Assembly (NCBI GenBank): GCA_004173355.1 | Contig: SEAD01000037.1 | Location: forward strand, 1-36,298 | Reading direction: 5' to 3' | DNA from: Chitinophagaceae bacterium | GTDB lineage: Bacteria > Bacteroidota > Bacteroidia > Chitinophagales > Chitinophagaceae | DNA: 36,298 nt | Shown here: in pieces, positions 17,420 through 24,857 of the stretch | How the letters are laid out: each line of letters begins with the position of its first letter | Numbering within the stretch: the first letter of the stretch is position 1 | Notes under the pieces: model-generated | The model's database searches: none | Told to the model about the DNA's origin: nothing | The model's input: the letters and a program-made list of their open reading frames with translations, nothing else | Program-made: the position numbers and the translations under genes

Positions 17420-18250
17420 TTATTTCAGCGCCTGGTCTTCTTCTTTTTTCAGGAAGTTGGAAGAGTCCGGCAGGCCCCGGGCTTCCGTGTCCATTAACGC
17501 CGAATCGGGTACTACCCGGATCGGGATAGTACTGTTGCCGGAGGGTTCATTGTAAGGCTGGTTGCCCGCCCTGTTATAACACGAGATCAGCGACCAGCGT
17601 GCATGGTCCGACTCATTTGCGGCAGAGCGGTGCAGCAGGTTGCTATGGAAAAACAGCGCGTCACCCGGATCCAGTTCCACATACACCAGCTCATGGTCTT
17701 TCAGGATGAGATCGACATAAGTTTGGGATGCACCAACCTGTTCACCGGAAAACCCATGTTCAATCCTGCCCATTTTATGCGAGCCCCGGATCACCTGCAG
17801 GCAACCGTTTTCCGCTGATGCTTTTGTAATCGCAACCATCACCGAGATCATCTGTCCGGGAAACAGGAATTCATTTTTGTACCAGTACCCGTAATCCTGG
17901 TGCCATTCCCACGCACCGCCGAGTTTTGGTTCTTTCTGCATCAGTTTGCTGTGAAAGTGGCACACGGCCGTATCGCCTTCCATCAGCTGGTTACTGGCGC
18001 CCACCATTCGTTCGCTACGGGTGAGCAAACCATAACTGTCGTCACCCGGCGTGTACCACAGTGAGAGTTTTGTTTTTTTTCCCTGCTGGTCGTTCAGGTC
18101 AAATGCATGCCGTGATATATTCCGGTCATCCGTAGCGATGGTATACAACCGGTAGGTTTCCTCGGCGCGAAGGAAATTTTTCACCAGCAGGTATCCGTCG
18201 CGGTGGTAGTCTTCAACCTGTCTTGGCGTCAGGAATTGTTTGTAGTTCAT
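17420..18250 (-). CDS. Phytanoyl-CoA dioxygenase (PhyH) family Fe(II)/2-oxoglutarate oxygenase
   Basis: The 276-residue protein has the complete double-stranded beta-helix iron site: His117 and Asp119 in AWEWHQDYGYWY, His207 in FFHSNLLHRSA, and the 2-oxoglutarate-binding Arg218 in DHARWSLISCYN. The N-terminus FLTPRQVEDYHRDGYLLVKN is typical of PhyH-family enzymes. They hydroxylate many small substrates using O2 and 2-oxoglutarate; the lack of clear CoA-binding features means phytanoyl-CoA should not be assumed. There is no signal peptide. Its ATG overlaps the stop of the Gfo/Idh/MocA gene in an ATGA arrangement, so translation is coupled and the two probably act on the same compound. Confidence 0.93.
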   Translation of the reverse strand: MNYKQFLTPRQVEDYHRDGYLLVKNFLRAEETYRLYTIATDDRNISRHAFDLNDQQGKKTKLSLWYTPGDDSYGLLTRSERMVGASNQLMEGDTAVCHFHSKLMQKEPKLGGAWEWHQDYGYWYKNEFLFPGQMISVMVAITKASAENGCLQVIRGSHKMGRIEHGFSGEQVGASQTYVDLILKDHELVYVELDPGDALFFHSNLLHRSAANESDHARWSLISCYNRAGNQPYNEPSGNSTIPIRVVPDSALMDTEARGLPDSSNFLKKEEDQALK

Positions 18251-19437
18251 GCTTGTTTATTTGTGACCGTTATCATTGGCCATGGGAAACTGCTTTCCAG
18301 CTGGATTTTCCTGCCGGTATCGGATGATGCGCGCGCGGCTTCGATAATTTCAAGTACATGCAGTGCATGCAGGGCATTGATCCGCGGACTGACACCCGTG
18401 GCGAGTGCCCCGGCTACTTTCGTGGCGCCCTCCTGCCACTGGTATCCCTTTGAATCCTTCACATGCAGCACCGGGGGTTCTGTCCATGAATTATCGAGAT
18501 ACACACCATTCGATTCCCAGTCGTAACCCACCAGCCGCATATTGCCCTGGTCGCCGAATACCTGTATGGAATGCAGCGATTGCGCACCTGCCTCATGCCC
18601 ATGCGGATCAAAATAATTGAAGCCACACATTATATGTGATATCACCCCTTTATCATGTTCGAGCAGGATATGCGCATTATCCTCCGCTTCCACTTTGATT
18701 TTGCCCTTGTCATCCACTGTCCGTTCCGGGTTGACAATCGATGTCATGGCCATCACTGCCCTGGCGGGTCCAAGCAATCCGGTCAGCGTGGCCATATTGT
18801 AGACTCCGAGGTCTGGCATCGAACCGCCACCTTTTTCATAGAAAAATCCACTCCATCCCGGGCCGGTATGTCCATACTGCCCATGTGCACTGGCAATGCG
18901 CCCCAGTTTGCCATCACGTACCAGACCGGCCATGAATTCAAACTGCGGACTGTTCACCACCGCCGGGGCACCCCAGATCTTCAATCCCTTTGAACCGGCA
19001 AGATCATACAGGGCCTTTCCTTCTGCATAGGTATTGGCCATTGGTTTTTCACTCCATACATGCCGGCCTGCAAGCAGTGCTTTTTTGTTCAGTTCGCCAT
19101 GCACCTGCATATCCGTGAGTGTAACCATCATATCAAAGGGTACCCCCGCGAGCAGTTCATCCACTGAACCGTATACGGGCATTTTCCCAAGATTGTAGGT
19201 TTCGAGATGTTTCACTGCCCGCTCCCGGCGGATATCACAAAGTGCCACGATTTCTACCTGTGATGAGCCCTGCAGGTGCGGGATGTACCGGTTGCTTACA
19301 CTCCCACATCCAATGATGGCCACACGGATTTTTTTTGCCGGCCCGCCGGTTGCAAAACCTTCAAGTGATGAAAGCAACATGGCTGCTCCGGCACTGGCGG
19401 TATAGCTCAGGAACTGTTGCCTGGAAAGTGTTTTCAT
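18247..19437 (-). CDS. Exported Gfo/Idh/MocA family oxidoreductase
   Basis: The ATG at 19437 gives 396 residues; a TTG seven codons upstream is less likely. Residues 1-32 form an export signal with SRQQFL at 5-10 before a small-residue hydrophobic core, close to a twin-arginine motif but with Gln in place of the second Arg. The Rossmann fold starts at KKIRVAIIGCGSVSNRY (GCGSVS 43-48), and WSEKPMANTYAEG contains the conserved catalytic-region Lys. The C-terminal alpha/beta domain has GGSMPDLGVYNMATL and HGHEAGAQSLHSIQVFGDQGN. Such enzymes oxidise or isomerise sugars and glycosides using NAD(P), often carried into the periplasm by Tat. It is 24 bp after the GH144 gene. Confidence 0.92.
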   Translation of the reverse strand: MKTLSRQQFLSYTASAGAAMLLSSLEGFATGGPAKKIRVAIIGCGSVSNRYIPHLQGSSQVEIVALCDIRRERAVKHLETYNLGKMPVYGSVDELLAGVPFDMMVTLTDMQVHGELNKKALLAGRHVWSEKPMANTYAEGKALYDLAGSKGLKIWGAPAVVNSPQFEFMAGLVRDGKLGRIASAHGQYGHTGPGWSGFFYEKGGGSMPDLGVYNMATLTGLLGPARAVMAMTSIVNPERTVDDKGKIKVEAEDNAHILLEHDKGVISHIMCGFNYFDPHGHEAGAQSLHSIQVFGDQGNMRLVGYDWESNGVYLDNSWTEPPVLHVKDSKGYQWQEGATKVAGALATGVSPRINALHALHVLEIIEAARASSDTGRKIQLESSFPWPMITVTNKQA

Positions 19438-19461
19438 AAAACAATAGTTATGGGTCAAAAA

Positions 19462-20868
19462 CTATTTAAACCGCGTGCTGCTGAAACCAAGTTTCTTCAG
19501 CCCGTTCTTTATATCAGGGATGTTCATGAAGAGATTCCACAGGAGCTGGCTCCGGTAATTTTCAATCATTACCACGATTGGTCCCTGGTCGATTGCCAGA
19601 TGTGATTTTGCATACCAGTTATGTTCTTCACTGAAACCATCCACAAATCCATAGTCGCTCCAGATCCTGTCTCCCAGTCCATAATAAAAATGGCGCAGGG
19701 CCTGCATACTTTCCTTCGGCGTGAATGCGATGGAGGAAATGGCAGCAGTTGGCTGGATTACCCCCTTATCCACTTCAGGGCAATGGGCCACATACCCTTT
19801 CCAGCTGTCACCTGCGGTAAGTCCCCAGCAATTTTCCCCATAACCCTTGTATTTCTTCGGGTTCTCTATGCAGTAGGCGCGGTTGATCAGGGTATGGTTG
19901 GTTACCTGTTTGAGGTAATCCACGCCCAGCGTGTCTTTTAGGCCACGCGGATCGATACCGAGAAATGTATATTGTTCAAAAAACAAGGGGCCTCCCATTT
20001 CAAAATTTCCCAGAGGTAACTCATAACCATAGTATGTTTTTCCGTTGCGGAACGACTGGCTGCCGGCCCAGGAGCCATCGTATACTGATTTCGGGATGGA
20101 ATGGTTGGGGGAGGAGGCTGCCATGATGTAGGTGATCAGGCATTCATTCCATCCCCATACGGGGAAGTTCATATCGAACCCGTTGTTGGGACTCCAGTGC
20201 CAGAACAATTTTTCGGTGTTGTTGCTGTGCCAGTTCCAGTTCGCCGCCGACCACATCTGGCTGATCCGTTTGCGCAGATATACTTCACGTGGAGTATCAC
20301 CTGAGAAATATTCCCTTGCACAAAGGAAACCCATCAGCAGGTAGGAGGTTTCCACTATATCCGCTCCATCATCGATGCGATCAAATTTTATGGTTTTGCC
20401 GGTGCGCCCATCCATAAAATGCGGATAGATGCCATGGTAACAATCCGCATTGATAAGGAAGTCTGCAATTTTGATCAGCCGCCGGATTGCCGTATCCTTT
20501 CCGATCCATCCCCGTTGCACGGCAACGATCGTGCTCATGATGCCGAATCCTGTACCGCCAATCGCACCGGCATCGGGACCAAATTTTGTATGACTGAAAT
20601 TGGGTTCGTCCCAGGCTTCATTGATATAATCCCAGTAATGTTCGGCCAGCACGGTATTGGACCGTTCCAGTGCGAGACCACTGACCGGATGCGCGCCATG
20701 CCAGAAAAAGCGGAAGGTTTGCCGCTGCACTTCATCCAGCAGGGCAGAATCTGACAGGTTTTTGATGATGCCCCTGGGCGCGATGGCATTCGGGCCCCGG
20801 GTGCCGTTTTTTTGCGCAAAGGAAAATGTCACGGAAAAAAAGAGAAGGAGAAAACAGGATCGGCGCAT
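19462..20868 (-). CDS. GH144-type (glucoamylase-like) secreted beta-1,2-glucanase candidate
   Basis: From the ATG at 20868 the protein is 468 residues; the longer TTG frame adds eight residues before a clear signal peptide (MRRSCFLLLFFSVTFSFAQ). The (alpha/alpha)6 glycoamylase-like domain shows TFRFFWHGAHPVSGLALERS, GGTGFGIMSTIVAVQRGWI, FPVWGWNECLITYIMAASSP, MGGPLFFEQYTFLGIDPRG, YGENCWGLTAGDSWKGY and GVIQPTAAISSIAFTPKES. This domain defines GH144, whose characterised Chitinophaga member is an endo-beta-1,2-glucanase; related families (GH162, GH189) share the fold, so the linkage is not certain. It is first in a four-gene operon opposite an AraC gene. No SusC/D pair is adjacent. Confidence 0.9.
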   Translation of the reverse strand: MRRSCFLLLFFSVTFSFAQKNGTRGPNAIAPRGIIKNLSDSALLDEVQRQTFRFFWHGAHPVSGLALERSNTVLAEHYWDYINEAWDEPNFSHTKFGPDAGAIGGTGFGIMSTIVAVQRGWIGKDTAIRRLIKIADFLINADCYHGIYPHFMDGRTGKTIKFDRIDDGADIVETSYLLMGFLCAREYFSGDTPREVYLRKRISQMWSAANWNWHSNNTEKLFWHWSPNNGFDMNFPVWGWNECLITYIMAASSPNHSIPKSVYDGSWAGSQSFRNGKTYYGYELPLGNFEMGGPLFFEQYTFLGIDPRGLKDTLGVDYLKQVTNHTLINRAYCIENPKKYKGYGENCWGLTAGDSWKGYVAHCPEVDKGVIQPTAAISSIAFTPKESMQALRHFYYGLGDRIWSDYGFVDGFSEEHNWYAKSHLAIDQGPIVVMIENYRSQLLWNLFMNIPDIKNGLKKLGFSSTRFK

Positions 20869-20903
20869 GTCGGGTAATTTATATGGCGGCAATAAGAGAT
20901 GAC

Positions 20904-20911
20904 CAAAACTA
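20904..20911 (-). promoter_or_regulatory. -7 element of the GH144 operon promoter
   Basis: On the minus strand TAGTTTTG is a perfect TAnnTTTG match 35 bases before the GH144 ATG. No TTTG is present at -33; that position is instead occupied by an 11-bp palindrome, as expected for an activator-dependent or repressed promoter. Confidence 0.6.
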
Positions 20912-20924
20912 AGCGGAACGAGCT

Positions 20925-20956
20925 GTGGTTACCACCTGATTTTCGCCGATTATCGG
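20925..20956. promoter_or_regulatory. Two 11-bp palindromes, candidate operators
   Basis: GTGGTTACCAC (20925-20935) and CCGATTATCGG (20946-20956) are both 5+1+5 perfect palindromes. Their centres (20930 and 20951) are 21 bp apart, two helical turns, so both would face the same side of the DNA. The first covers the -33 region of the GH144 operon promoter. They lie between divergent genes for the operon and an AraC regulator. Confidence 0.5.
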
Positions 20957-21014
20957 TATTATTATAGCAGGAAATCACCGGAAGGGTTTAAATTGAAGCC
21001 ACTAAACGATTGTA

Positions 21015-21914
21015 ATGGCCAGACCCGCACTCGAACACCTGCCATTGGAAAAGGGTTGTTCCTTTGTTGTGAAGGAATTTGACTATCCCTGGTATCCCAC
21101 ACCATGGCACTACCATCCGGAATACGAACTCGTGCTCGTGACTTCGAGTACAGGGAAACGGTTTATCGGTGACCATATCAGCGATTTCCGTCCGGGTAAC
21201 CTTGCATTGCTTGGTCCCAATATCCCGCATACCTACCGCAACGACGAGATCTTTTATATCCCTGGCAAATCCGCACTGCGCGCGCGATCCATCGTTATAC
21301 ATTTTACAGAGGATTCACTGGGAAAAGGTTTCCTGGAACTGCCTGAATCGGCCGGGATAAGGGGATTGCTTGAGCGGGCGGTGTACGGACTGGATATCAC
21401 AGGGGATACGGCAGATGTTGTATCGGAAAATATGCATGCAATAGTATCCTTGTCGGGGATCAGCCGATGGATCTGCCTGGTTGAAATGCTTGGACAGCTG
21501 GCAGCTTCCTCCAGCCTTGTCCCTGTCACCAGCAGCAGCCAGAGCGCATACAATGCCCGGGAATCGGACCGGTTGTGTAATGTATTCGACTGGGTGACGG
21601 AAAATTTTGAGAAAGAAATCCGGTTGCCGGAAGCCGCCGCCATTGCCGGTATGCAGGTCAATGCGTTCTCGCGGTTTTTTGCGCTGCGGACGAGGAAAAC
21701 GTTTTCTGCTTTCGTTCAGGAACTGCGCCTGCGCAAGGCAGCATCCTTACTGACGGATACGGATATGCCGGTGACGGCTGTATGTTTTGACTGCGGATAT
21801 AACAATGTGTCCAATTTCAACCGGCAGTTCCTCAACCTGTATAAAATGAACCCGCTCGCTTACCGGAAAACATTCCTTGTACATGGATTTGCAAAAAAAA
21901 TCCCGGCAGGGTAA
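21015..21914 (+). CDS. AraC family transcriptional regulator, probable regulator of the GH144 operon
   Basis: The 299-residue protein has an N-terminal cupin sensor domain with WHYHPEYELVLV (31-42), the metal/ligand-binding His cluster seen in sugar-responsive AraC proteins, and RPGNLALLGPNIPHTY. The C-terminal DNA-binding domain (about 190-295) has two helix-turn-helix units: LPEAAAIAGMQVNAFSRFF and VTAVCFDCGYNNVSNFNRQF, ending NPLAYRKTF. It is divergent from the GH144 operon with 146 bp between starts, the usual arrangement for a local regulator. Its last codons double as an opposite-strand terminator. The ligand is inferred to be a glucan breakdown product. Confidence 0.93.
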   Translation: MARPALEHLPLEKGCSFVVKEFDYPWYPTPWHYHPEYELVLVTSSTGKRFIGDHISDFRPGNLALLGPNIPHTYRNDEIFYIPGKSALRARSIVIHFTEDSLGKGFLELPESAGIRGLLERAVYGLDITGDTADVVSENMHAIVSLSGISRWICLVEMLGQLAASSSLVPVTSSSQSAYNARESDRLCNVFDWVTENFEKEIRLPEAAAIAGMQVNAFSRFFALRTRKTFSAFVQELRLRKAASLLTDTDMPVTAVCFDCGYNNVSNFNRQFLNLYKMNPLAYRKTFLVHGFAKKIPAG

Positions 21915-21923
21915 CTGCCGGGA
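21893..21923 (-). terminator. Terminator of the sugar dehydrogenase gene, inside the AraC 3' end
   Basis: TCCCGGCAG (21901-21909) and CTGCCGGGA (21915-21923) pair perfectly around GGTAA. On the minus strand the stem is followed by eight T residues (complement of 21893-21900). The plus strand has no T run, so it serves the minus-strand gene. The AraC stop codon forms part of the loop. Confidence 0.88.
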
Positions 21924-21944
21924 TGCATACTATTGTACGATAGC

Positions 21945-23189
21945 TTATTTATTAGCCAGGCGATAGAGCCGTCCCTGTTCGGTAATCACATACAATGCAC
22001 CGTCCCTGCCCTGTGTGATATCACGGAAGCGTTGTCCCTCGCCGGAGAGCAGTCGTTCTTCTCCCACCACTTTATTGTTTTCGATTACCAGTCGTGCCAC
22101 ATGTGATCCGCTGAGTGCGGCAATAAACAGGTTGTTTTTCCATTCAGGGATGAGATCCCCGCTATAGAAGGTCATGCCACTTGGGGAGATAACCGGATCC
22201 CAGTAATACACGGGTTGTTCCAGTCCGTCTTTCTGCTGGATAGCTGCACCCACCTTGTCACCCGAGTATTCGATACCATAGGTGATGGTTGGCCAGCCAT
22301 AGTTTTTCCCTGCCTGCACGCGGTTGATTTCGTCACCACCACGCGGGCCGAATTCAGCTTCCCATAAATCGCCGGTTACCGGATGCCAGGCGAGACCCTG
22401 CACATTCCGGTGTCCGTATGAATAGATTTCGGGCAATGCATCGGCGTTACCGGCAAACGGATTACCTGCTGCGGGTTTACCATCGGTGGTGATCCGGACC
22501 ACTTTACCAAGACCCGATTTCAGGTCTTGTGCCAGCGGGCGTGAACTGAGATCGGAGCGTTCGCCAGTGCTCACTACAAGGTTGCCGGTTTTATCGAAGA
22601 GGATGCGGCCACCATAGTGCAGTGTACTTTTATGTGCCGGGATGGCACGCCAGATTACGCTTACATCTGTCACTGTATTTTCTTCCACCGATAATTTCGC
22701 TTTGGCTACAGCGGTATTGTTGCCATCAGGCCTTGCTTCGGAAAACACAAAATAGATCATCCGGTTTTTGTCAAACGCGGGGTCAATAGTGATGCCCAGC
22801 AATCCGCCCTGTCCGGCGGCATTGACTTTTGGCAGTCCGGTCACAGGATCACTGACTTTTCCATCGGTTGAGGCGATCCGGATGGTACCAAGTTTTTCGG
22901 TGATCAGCAGGCGGCCATCAGGAAGGCTGGTGATACCCCAGGGAAATTTCAGGGCTTCTGTCAGCACCTTTCCTTCATACGCGGTTTTGCTTTTTACACC
23001 CGCAATCCTTGTCTGTCCCGCAAATGCCGGTTTATAATCCGAGTTCGCTTTTTTGCTTTCCACCGGTCCCTTGCCGCTTGTATCTGTGGCCGAAGCCTGT
23101 GCGTCCGCGGTTTTTTCATTGGTGGATGAACCACATGCCGATAATGCTATCACGGTCCCGGCTACCACAAAATTCAATAAAGTCTTCAT
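21945..23189 (-). CDS. PQQ-dependent (aldose) sugar dehydrogenase, lipoprotein
   Basis: The 414-residue protein has a lipoprotein signal with lipobox LSAC (Cys19) and a Ser/Thr/Lys-rich linker (20-55). The six-bladed propeller begins at ALKFPWGITSLPDGRLLITE. HYGGRILFD (His191) carries the catalytic-type His of soluble glucose and aldose sugar dehydrogenases, and GHRNVQGLAWHP, EFGPRGGDEINRV and GKNYGWP are hallmark stretches. These enzymes oxidise aldoses to lactones and pass electrons on through PQQ. No PQQ-synthesis genes are in the window, so the cofactor may be scavenged or made elsewhere. The gene ends at a clear terminator. Confidence 0.93.
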   Translation of the reverse strand: MKTLLNFVVAGTVIALSACGSSTNEKTADAQASATDTSGKGPVESKKANSDYKPAFAGQTRIAGVKSKTAYEGKVLTEALKFPWGITSLPDGRLLITEKLGTIRIASTDGKVSDPVTGLPKVNAAGQGGLLGITIDPAFDKNRMIYFVFSEARPDGNNTAVAKAKLSVEENTVTDVSVIWRAIPAHKSTLHYGGRILFDKTGNLVVSTGERSDLSSRPLAQDLKSGLGKVVRITTDGKPAAGNPFAGNADALPEIYSYGHRNVQGLAWHPVTGDLWEAEFGPRGGDEINRVQAGKNYGWPTITYGIEYSGDKVGAAIQQKDGLEQPVYYWDPVISPSGMTFYSGDLIPEWKNNLFIAALSGSHVARLVIENNKVVGEERLLSGEGQRFRDITQGRDGALYVITEQGRLYRLANK

Positions 23190-23300
23190 ATAATGTCTGG
23201 TGTTGAATGAGGATGGAAATTACGAAGGAATCTCCGCGCTGGCCCGGTTCCGCGGGATTATTTCGTTCGTCACACAGAATGGGGTTTTCATCACCTTGTT

Positions 23301-23331
23301 TTTGGAGCAAAAACCTGCTGTTGTATTCTTG
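23301..23331 (+). promoter_or_regulatory. Promoter of the LytS-TlpA-LytTR operon
   Basis: TTTG (23301-23304), a 19-base spacer and TATTCTTG (23324-23331, one mismatch from TAnnTTTG) precede the ATG at 23336 by only four bases (CGGT). Transcription would start at about the start codon. Confidence 0.65.
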
Positions 23332-23335
23332 CGGT

Positions 23336-24850
23336 ATGAATCAGCTAAAAGTCAGATGGACAGTACAGGAATCAGCGTTTACCCTGATCGTATTTGCTTT
23401 TTTACTGGTGGAACGACTGCTTCGTATGGGCGATTCACCAGCCAATGAATTAATGCGGGCAGCTGGTAAACTGTACGACCCGTTCCGTCATCATATCGGT
23501 TCGTTCCTGCTGACGGCCGGGGTCGTGGTGATACTGATCCTGGTGGTCAATCACTGGCTGTTTCCCCGCTACCTCAGGCACCGCGCCGCGTTGGCCATAT
23601 TACCGGCGGCCCTGCTGGTATCATGGATCGCCTTGTTTTTTTCTTTCCGGCTTGCGGGTTTTTTCAGCATGGAATATTTACTCGAGAAAATTGACGGAGC
23701 GGAATTCAGGGCATCGGTGGACCGGTCCACCGCCCAGGCAGTAACAATCTTTATCGTGTTTTATTCGCTGTACCTCGCACTGCGTGAATTTATCACGCGG
23801 TGGTTGCAGTCTGCCGGGGCTGACAAGCCGCTGCGGATCCTCCAGGCAAACCAGGTAACGGCAACCGTTTTCGCGTATGTCGGGCTGAGCATTTTCCTTA
23901 TCAGCTTCCGCCTGCTTCAAAGTGACTTTGTGGCAGTTATTTATTTTTTTGTGGTAGTGCCGGCGTTGGTCTCATTTTTTGTCAACCTCTACAGCATTTT
24001 TCCGGCAGCACGGGCAAAAAAATGGAGCACCAAAAAGCTGCTGCAACGACTGTTTGTTTTGCCACTGATACTTTGCCTGGCCGGCTGGATTATGTACACC
24101 CAGATGGCAAACAAGCCGGTGTTACCGCTGCTTTATATTTCCTACGTACTGGTTGTTACACTTATTGCCGGACCGGCTGCGTGGTTGTCCTGGCAGTTCC
24201 AGAAGGACAGGATGGATTCCCTACGGGGCTTGCAGGCGGCGGTCGGGCGCAAGGATGCAGATCTTGTGTTTCTCCGTTCGCAGATCAACCCCCATTTCCT
24301 GTTTAATACACTCAATACGATCTATGGTACAGCACTCGGTGAAAGTGCACCGCGTACTGCATCTGCCGTGCAAAAGCTCGGGGATATGATGCGATTCATG
24401 CTTCACGAAAACCACCGCGATGCGATCCCGCTGGAACGGGAGCTCGATTACCTGGAAAACTATATCGCGCTGCAGCAACTACGCTTCCATTCATCAACCG
24501 GGATCCGTATAGACATCAGCATACTGCGTAACGGATGCAACCATCAGGTGGCACCGATGCTGCTGATCCCGTTTGTGGAGAATGCATTTAAACATGGCGT
24601 ACGTGTGGCACGTGAATCCTATATCCTGATCCGGTTTTACTGCAGCGGCGACAGCCTGTTCCTCGAAGTGGTGAACAGCATTCATCCCGAGGTAGCGCAA
24701 CAGGATGAGGGCGGTGGCTCCGGTGTGGGACTCGAAAATGTGAAACAACGGCTCGGCCTGCTCTACCCGGGGAAACATTCGTTAACCATCCGGCGGGATG
24801 ATGCAGCCTTCCAGGCCAGCCTCTCCATCAGTCTTCCAAAAAATAATTAA
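23336..24850 (+). CDS. LytS/YehU-type sensor histidine kinase
   Basis: The ATG at 23336 gives 504 residues (MNQLKVRWTVQES); upstream in-frame codons lie before the promoter and are excluded. The N-terminal half has about seven hydrophobic helices (for example 15-29, 58-77, 87-106 and later ones to about residue 285), so the sensor is within the membrane. The PF06580-type kinase core follows: FLRSQINPHFLFNTLNTIYG with His320 as phospho-acceptor, then LLIPFVENAFKHGV (N box) and GSGVGLENVKQRLGLLYP (G box). Its partner is the LytTR regulator two genes downstream. The TlpA-like gene begins 7 bp after its stop, so all three are one transcript. Confidence 0.93.
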   Translation: MNQLKVRWTVQESAFTLIVFAFLLVERLLRMGDSPANELMRAAGKLYDPFRHHIGSFLLTAGVVVILILVVNHWLFPRYLRHRAALAILPAALLVSWIALFFSFRLAGFFSMEYLLEKIDGAEFRASVDRSTAQAVTIFIVFYSLYLALREFITRWLQSAGADKPLRILQANQVTATVFAYVGLSIFLISFRLLQSDFVAVIYFFVVVPALVSFFVNLYSIFPAARAKKWSTKKLLQRLFVLPLILCLAGWIMYTQMANKPVLPLLYISYVLVVTLIAGPAAWLSWQFQKDRMDSLRGLQAAVGRKDADLVFLRSQINPHFLFNTLNTIYGTALGESAPRTASAVQKLGDMMRFMLHENHRDAIPLERELDYLENYIALQQLRFHSSTGIRIDISILRNGCNHQVAPMLLIPFVENAFKHGVRVARESYILIRFYCSGDSLFLEVVNSIHPEVAQQDEGGGSGVGLENVKQRLGLLYPGKHSLTIRRDDAAFQASLSISLPKNN

Positions 24851-24857
24851 ACAATCC

